In this document: positions 60,317-64,000 of the stretch, piece by piece | Layout of the letters: each line of letters opens with the position of its first letter | Position numbering within the stretch: the first letter of the stretch is position 1 | DNA from: Nibrella saemangeumensis | Lineage (GTDB): Bacteria; Bacteroidota; Bacteroidia; Cytophagales; Spirosomataceae | Reading direction: 5' to 3' | NCBI RefSeq assembly: GCF_039541915.1 | Contig: NZ_BAABHD010000029.1 | Coordinates: 372,001-436,000, forward strand | Length of the DNA stretch: 64,000 nucleotides | Notes under the pieces: generated by a model | Told to the model about the DNA's origin: nothing | The model's input: the letters and a program-made list of their open reading frames with translations, nothing else | Databases searched by the model: none | Position numbers and translations under genes: made by a program

Positions 60317-61078
60317 ATGAAACAAAGTTTTTTTGCGCTGTTTTTTCTGCTCTCCATCCAACTTCATGCACAATCTCCGGTTTCTTCCCGTATTGCCGCC
60401 GGTGCCGATGCACAGGTCGCTTTTGGAAAAGGCACTATTGCTCCTTCCATAAGTTACTACCAGTTGCTGAATGTAGGCCCTAACAATATGTTCTCTTTCG
60501 GCTGGACCACCCGTTTGGGGACCTTTTACGGCAACAACCTCAACTATATAACCGCCCCGGCTCGTCTGACTCGCGGAAAAACCGGACTTGAGGCCCTGAG
60601 CGCTCCTTTACTTGTTGCCAATATTGACACCATGCAGTTTAAACGGGTCTCTCTTACCTCTCTAAATTTTGGGGTACGGGCCCAGGTGACAGTGGGTATC
60701 GTTCAGATTGGGGCCAGTGCCGATATTTTCGGAGTGGCGTTCAGCCGCAATCGCCGGGGACTATACCGGTCCACGAACGGACAGTTTATTCAGGAAACTA
60801 CCCTGGGAAATGACACGATCCCGTTGCAGGGAGCATCGGTAGCGGCTGTTGCACCCCGGTTCAACGCCCGTCTGCTGGGCGATAACAACAGCGGCACTCT
60901 GGCAACAGAAATTTTTGTACGGGTAAAAATCAATCAGCGGCTATCGGCTAAAGCAGGGTATCAGTGGATGATGACAGAGATGAGAGCGTTTACCGTAAAC
61001 GTCACCGACAACAACGACCGCTTTAGGAACCGGATGGGTATGCCCTATATCGGGCTCACTTTTCCTTTCTTCCACTAA
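60317..61078 (+). CDS. Outer-membrane beta-barrel protein, uncharacterised (253 residues)
   Basis: A 253-residue exported protein. The signal peptide is KQSFFALFFLLSIQLHAQ. The mature part has regular amphipathic strands (MFSFGWTTRLGTFYGNN, VQIGASADIFGVAFS, RLSAKAGYQWMMTEM) and ends IGLTFPFFH, an aromatic end typical of barrels. It resembles other small Bacteroidota barrel proteins without a clear family. It is monocistronic, with its own consensus promoter, and convergent with the alpha-E gene. Confidence 0.7.
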   Translation: MKQSFFALFFLLSIQLHAQSPVSSRIAAGADAQVAFGKGTIAPSISYYQLLNVGPNNMFSFGWTTRLGTFYGNNLNYITAPARLTRGKTGLEALSAPLLVANIDTMQFKRVSLTSLNFGVRAQVTVGIVQIGASADIFGVAFSRNRRGLYRSTNGQFIQETTLGNDTIPLQGASVAAVAPRFNARLLGDNNSGTLATEIFVRVKINQRLSAKAGYQWMMTEMRAFTVNVTDNNDRFRNRMGMPYIGLTFPFFH

Positions 61079-61132
61079 AACCGAAACCACACTTCAGCTA
61101 CCCTGCTTTTTAAGGCTAAACGCTTTAGGCGG

Positions 61133-62095
61133 TTAAGCCTCCACCGGCTTCAGGTCGAAGTAGGTTTCAAAAATGGCATTGGCGACCTCATTGTTTCGGG
61201 TCTGGAACTGATCGAGGTAGTGGTGCAGCCCGACTTTGAAGATGTCGGCGGATTCGGTGAATTCAATTTCGGACCGAAGCTTGCTGAGCTTCTTTTCGGC
61301 CTGATTGGTAAAGCCGGAGGTGATGACATTACCCCCAATTTCATACAGGGATAACTCGGCCTGACGAATAGAGTGCGCCACCGCTCTCGGAAACAGCCTG
61401 TCCAGGATCAGAAACTCAACAATACAGGATGGAGTAAGCGACGGATACTGCTGCCGGTACATATTGTAGGCGCTAACCGATTTCAGCACGGCTGTCCAAA
61501 TCATCAGGTCGAGGGTTGAGCCTACGCCATCTGATTCGGGTAACAGGGTAAAGTATTTTACATCCAGAAAGCGGGAGGTTTTGTCGGCCCGCTCCAGAAA
61601 ACGGCCCAGACGACCAAAGTGCCAGGCTTCGTTGCGGGTAATCGTTGCGTCGATGATACCGTAAAAAAGCTGCACACCATTTTTTATTTCTGTAAAGAAC
61701 GCCTGCATGCGGTTCAGGTTCCACTCCACCTCCGGGGCTGAGTCGCGCACTCTTAGGTAAAATTGATTCAGGTGTTCCCACATATCCTTTGAGATGGTCT
61801 CGCGCACGGTACGGGCATTTTCGCGTGCGTTGCCAAGGCAACTGATAATGGAGTTTGGGTTACGTTTGTCGAACGTCATGAACTCCAGCACGTTGTCGCG
61901 GGTGGGTTCCTGGTAGTACTCGTAGAACAGGTAATTATCGGCGGTGGCAATCAGTAGCGGCTCCCACTGCTGATTGACGCTGGGCGGCAGATCAAGGGCC
62001 AGATTAAAATTGACACTCATAAAACGGGCGTAATTTTCGGCCCGTTCGATGTAGCGGTTAATCCAGTAAATCGAGTTGGCAACGCGGCTCAGCAT
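61133..62095 (-). CDS. Alpha-E domain protein (DUF403)
   Basis: A 320-residue all-helical protein. It opens with LSRVANSIYWINRYIERAENYARF, the Alpha-E (DUF403) signature, and repeats ERAENYAR-like segments (GRLGRFLERADKTSRFLD). Alpha-E proteins usually sit beside a circularly permuted ATP-grasp enzyme and a transglutaminase-like gene in putative peptide-modifying clusters. Neither partner is in this window. It has its own consensus promoter (62119-62149), so it may act separately from the neighbouring phosphatase. Confidence 0.88.
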   Translation of the reverse strand: MLSRVANSIYWINRYIERAENYARFMSVNFNLALDLPPSVNQQWEPLLIATADNYLFYEYYQEPTRDNVLEFMTFDKRNPNSIISCLGNARENARTVRETISKDMWEHLNQFYLRVRDSAPEVEWNLNRMQAFFTEIKNGVQLFYGIIDATITRNEAWHFGRLGRFLERADKTSRFLDVKYFTLLPESDGVGSTLDLMIWTAVLKSVSAYNMYRQQYPSLTPSCIVEFLILDRLFPRAVAHSIRQAELSLYEIGGNVITSGFTNQAEKKLSKLRSEIEFTESADIFKVGLHHYLDQFQTRNNEVANAIFETYFDLKPVEA

Positions 62096-62118
62096 AGTAA
62101 TTAAAATAGGGCTTTTAA

Positions 62119-62149
62119 CAAAAATATGGTTAAAAGCCTCTTTTACAAA
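62119..62149 (-). promoter_or_regulatory. Bacteroidota-type promoter for the alpha-E gene
   Basis: On the minus strand TTTG (62149-62146), a 19-base spacer and TATTTTTG (62126-62119) match the consensus. The start of transcription would be near 62112, about 17 bases before the alpha-E ATG. Confidence 0.75.
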
Positions 62150-62194
62150 CTAATCATTGGCAAAGCGACCTGATTACCACTATATTTTCGGACC

Positions 62195-62890
62195 TTACTT
62201 GCTAAATGCAATTTTTTCTTTTAGTGATGCAAGCTTATTCAATTTGGTGATGGTTGCTTCCGAAAAATCATTGATCACCCAGTCTGCTCCCTCCAGCTCC
62301 CCGGCGCTATGCGTTGTGGTAAGCACCACTACCGTCATGCCAGCCGCCTGAGCCGCTTCGACCCCGGCCTTGGAGTCTTCAAAAACGATACAGCGCTCAG
62401 GTGGATACCTCAATTTGCGAGCGGCTTTCAGAAAAATTTCCGGAGCCGGCTTTCCTTTTTTAACATTCCTGTCGTGTACGATGTGGGGGAAGTAATCACT
62501 TAATGGAATGTGTGTAAAGACAAATTCGATGTTCATCTTTGGTGCCGATGTAGCCAGCGCCATTGGTATGCCCTTTTCGCGCGCCTTCTTCAGGAATGGC
62601 AGCAAACCTTTGATCGGCTTTATTTTAGGGGCAAACAACTCCTGAAAAAGTAACTCTTTTTCACGGGTCAGGGCGGTAATTTTCTGTGAACTGATGGCAT
62701 CGCCGAAGAAATGCTTCATAATGTCCGGGTTCATTCGCCCCGAGACATAATTGATAAAGTCCTCGTCGGTCATTTCGATGTCGTACTGAGCAAAAAACCG
62801 CTCAAACGCTTCTTTATGTGTTGGATTGCTATCGATCATCGTACCGTCCATGTCAAAGATCAGGGCAAACGGCTGGGCGTTGTTTTTCAT
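62195..62890 (-). CDS. HAD family phosphatase, beta-phosphoglucomutase-like
   Basis: A 231-residue HAD-superfamily hydrolase. The nucleophile motif FDMDGTMIDSNP gives Asp13 and acid Asp15, motif II is the serine/threonine in MALATSAPK, the conserved lysine is in VKKGKPAPEIF, and motif III is VFEDSKAGVEAAQAAGM. A helical cap (about 20-95) is of the C1 type seen in beta-phosphoglucomutase and sugar phosphatases. The substrate is not determined. It is divergent from the NIPSNAP gene, separated by a small palindrome (TCTCCG/CGGAGA, 62906-62923). Confidence 0.88.
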   Translation of the reverse strand: MKNNAQPFALIFDMDGTMIDSNPTHKEAFERFFAQYDIEMTDEDFINYVSGRMNPDIMKHFFGDAISSQKITALTREKELLFQELFAPKIKPIKGLLPFLKKAREKGIPMALATSAPKMNIEFVFTHIPLSDYFPHIVHDRNVKKGKPAPEIFLKAARKLRYPPERCIVFEDSKAGVEAAQAAGMTVVVLTTTHSAGELEGADWVINDFSEATITKLNKLASLKEKIAFSK

Positions 62891-62987
62891 ATACGGGAGA
62901 AATGTTCTCCGCTTTAACGGAGAGCAACGTGAATAGTTTCTGCATAAAACAAGTAAATTGCCAGCCGTTTTTCGTTTTTATCAAACC

Positions 62988-63749
62988 ATGAGATACCACA
63001 AAACCCTACTCCTGACTGTTACCCTGCTGGCCGGCTTCTTTACGGCCACCGCTAAACCTAAACCGGATACGCGCCTGTACGAAATGCGCATTTACTACGC
63101 AGCACCGGGAAAATTTGATGCTATTGTTGACCGCTTTCGGCAGTATACGCTGAAGCTGTTTGAAAAACATGGCATGGAAAATATCGGTTACTGGCTTCCG
63201 ACCGATACCAGCCGTCACGAGATCATCTACATTCTGGCTTATCCAAACCGCGAAGCCCGTGACGCATCCTGGAAGGCGTTCGGCAGTGATCCTGCCTGGA
63301 GAGAAGTGGTCAAGAAAACCGAAGCGAACGGTAAGATTGTCGCAAAAGTGGACCAGATATTTATGACGGCCGCTGATATTTCACCGGAAATTAAAACGCA
63401 GAAGGCCTCCGGTGACCGGGTGTTCGAACTCCGTACCTATTCGGCCGCTCCCGGAAAGCTGGACGACCTGCTTAGCCGCTTTCGCAATCATACCATTGAC
63501 CTGTTCAAGAAACACGGCATGAAAAACCTGGGCTACTGGCTGACCGAAAAAAAGGACGAGACCGGCCAGTCGAAGCTGGTGTACATTCTGGCTCACCCGA
63601 GCGAAGAAGCGGGAAAGAAAGCCTTTGACGAATTCCGCAAAAATCCCAAGTGGGTAAAAGCCAAAGCCGAATCGGAGAAAAACGGCTCACTGACCAACAA
63701 AGTGGAGTCTGTGTACATGAAGGCGACAGACTACTCGCCGATTCAGTAA
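62988..63749 (+). CDS. Secreted protein with two NIPSNAP domains
   Basis: A 253-residue protein. The ATG at 62988 begins a signal peptide (MRYHKTLLLTVTLLAGFFTATA). Two NIPSNAP domains follow in tandem: one starting at RLYEMRIYYAAPGKFDAI (about 28-130) and a similar one at RVFELRTYSAAPGKLDDL (about 145-250). Each shows the family pattern of a ferredoxin-like strand, a Phe/Lys-rich helix with KHGM-x-N-x-GYWL, and a YILA strand. NIPSNAP proteins have no settled bacterial function. A perfect hairpin follows the stop codon. Confidence 0.88.
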   Translation: MRYHKTLLLTVTLLAGFFTATAKPKPDTRLYEMRIYYAAPGKFDAIVDRFRQYTLKLFEKHGMENIGYWLPTDTSRHEIIYILAYPNREARDASWKAFGSDPAWREVVKKTEANGKIVAKVDQIFMTAADISPEIKTQKASGDRVFELRTYSAAPGKLDDLLSRFRNHTIDLFKKHGMKNLGYWLTEKKDETGQSKLVYILAHPSEEAGKKAFDEFRKNPKWVKAKAESEKNGSLTNKVESVYMKATDYSPIQ

Positions 63750-63770
63750 AGCAACAGGAAATTTCTTTAT

Positions 63771-63832
63771 CAGGCGAATTCCAAGAGAGCGATAAGAGTT
63801 TATCGCTCTCTTGGAATTCGCCTGTTTCTTAT
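63771..63832. terminator. Perfect 25-base hairpin between convergent genes
   Basis: Arms at 63771-63795 and 63800-63824 are exact reverse complements, with the tetraloop at 63796-63799, followed by TTTCTTA on the plus strand. It ends the NIPSNAP transcript and would also serve a gene coming from the right on the minus strand. Confidence 0.85.
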
Positions 63833-63872
63833 CTGACCATGCAGGTTGTCTTCAGAAACTCACCAAATGAAA

Positions 63873-64000
63873 TTAATGGTGGTCATGGGGTATAGGGCAG
63901 GCTACAGGCTTCACGTCCCAAAGAACATCAGGACGTTTCACAACGCCCGGTGCGGCCACAGACCGTCGTCCCGAACGCCCATTAAATTGGGTAGGCAAAT
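63873..64000 (-). CDS. Possible C-terminal end of a minus-strand gene (partial)
   Basis: On the minus strand one frame stays open from the window edge for about 42 codons and ends in TAA at 63875-63873. It reads plausibly as protein (LPTQFNGRSGRRSVAAPGV near the start, ending CPIPHDHH), while the other two minus frames are interrupted or less protein-like. Its stop codon lies just beyond the bidirectional hairpin, as expected for convergent genes. The family cannot be named from this fragment. Confidence 0.35.
   Translation of the reverse strand, partial: LPTQFNGRSGRRSVAAPGVVKRPDVLWDVKPVACPIPHDHH

Overview
The window reads as core chromosome of a Bacteroidota bacterium of the order Cytophagales, most like Spirosoma and its relatives. 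The signs are a TonB-dependent receptor paired with a DUF4249 lipoprotein, a PorG-like DUF6089 barrel beside NAD kinase, an N-acyl-ornithine carbamoyltransferase in place of ordinary OTCase, Bacteroidota-type promoters (TTTG or TTG, about 20 nt, then TAnnTTTG), start sites without clear Shine-Dalgarno sequences, and base composition near 50% GC. I see no insertion sequence, prophage, CRISPR array or rRNA. The only RNA gene is one tRNA-Leu(UAG).

Layout. 1-4355 (minus): start of a secreted protein, PorG-like barrel, NAD kinase, CBS protein, alpha/beta hydrolase, glutamine amidotransferase. 4576-11287: FAD amine oxidase, DUF4249 lipoprotein with its TonB receptor, renalase-like oxidase, membrane-anchored zinc protease. 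11396-20674: truncated haemoglobin, then a minus-strand sugar block made of ThuA, three exported Gfo/Idh/MocA oxidoreductases, a hexuronate-type MFS transporter and an SDR, followed by a phytoene-desaturase-like enzyme. 20992-24413: NlpC/P60 peptidase and argD-argF'-argB. 24584-30844: hydrolase, lipoprotein, clpX, clpP, a HTH regulator, a Uma2 nuclease-like gene and trigger factor. 30845-35849: tRNA-Leu among short inverted repeats, spoT, fur, purA and a DUF2892 protein.

35957-46627: a SorAB-like sulfite dehydrogenase pair followed by an uncharacterised gene, an APC (ethanolamine-type) permease, an uncharacterised pair of coiled-coil membrane proteins, chromate transporter, 2OG-Fe(II) oxygenase, exported superoxide dismutase and a di-haem cytochrome lipoprotein. 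46667-53740: recR, clpS, a sodium symporter, then a small membrane protein, two outer-membrane proteins and a vanadium-haloperoxidase-like lipoprotein. 53999-60167: a GlgE-type alpha-glucan operon (glgE, maltokinase, small ORF, glgB) ending in a strong terminator. 60317-64000: beta-barrel protein, alpha-E protein, HAD phosphatase, a secreted double-NIPSNAP protein and the end of a possible minus-strand gene.

No classical defence or mobile system is visible. The best candidates for undescribed biology are the paired coiled-coil/membrane proteins at 39871-42368, the haloperoxidase with a decayed internal duplicate plus its two barrel partners (49324-53740), the HolD-like ORF behind sorAB (37631-38299), and the ThuA/triple Gfo-Idh block. 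Three families of short dispersed inverted repeats lie between genes. Several start codons were placed using the promoter -7 motif and signal peptides. All functional names rest on reading the sequence, without database searches.
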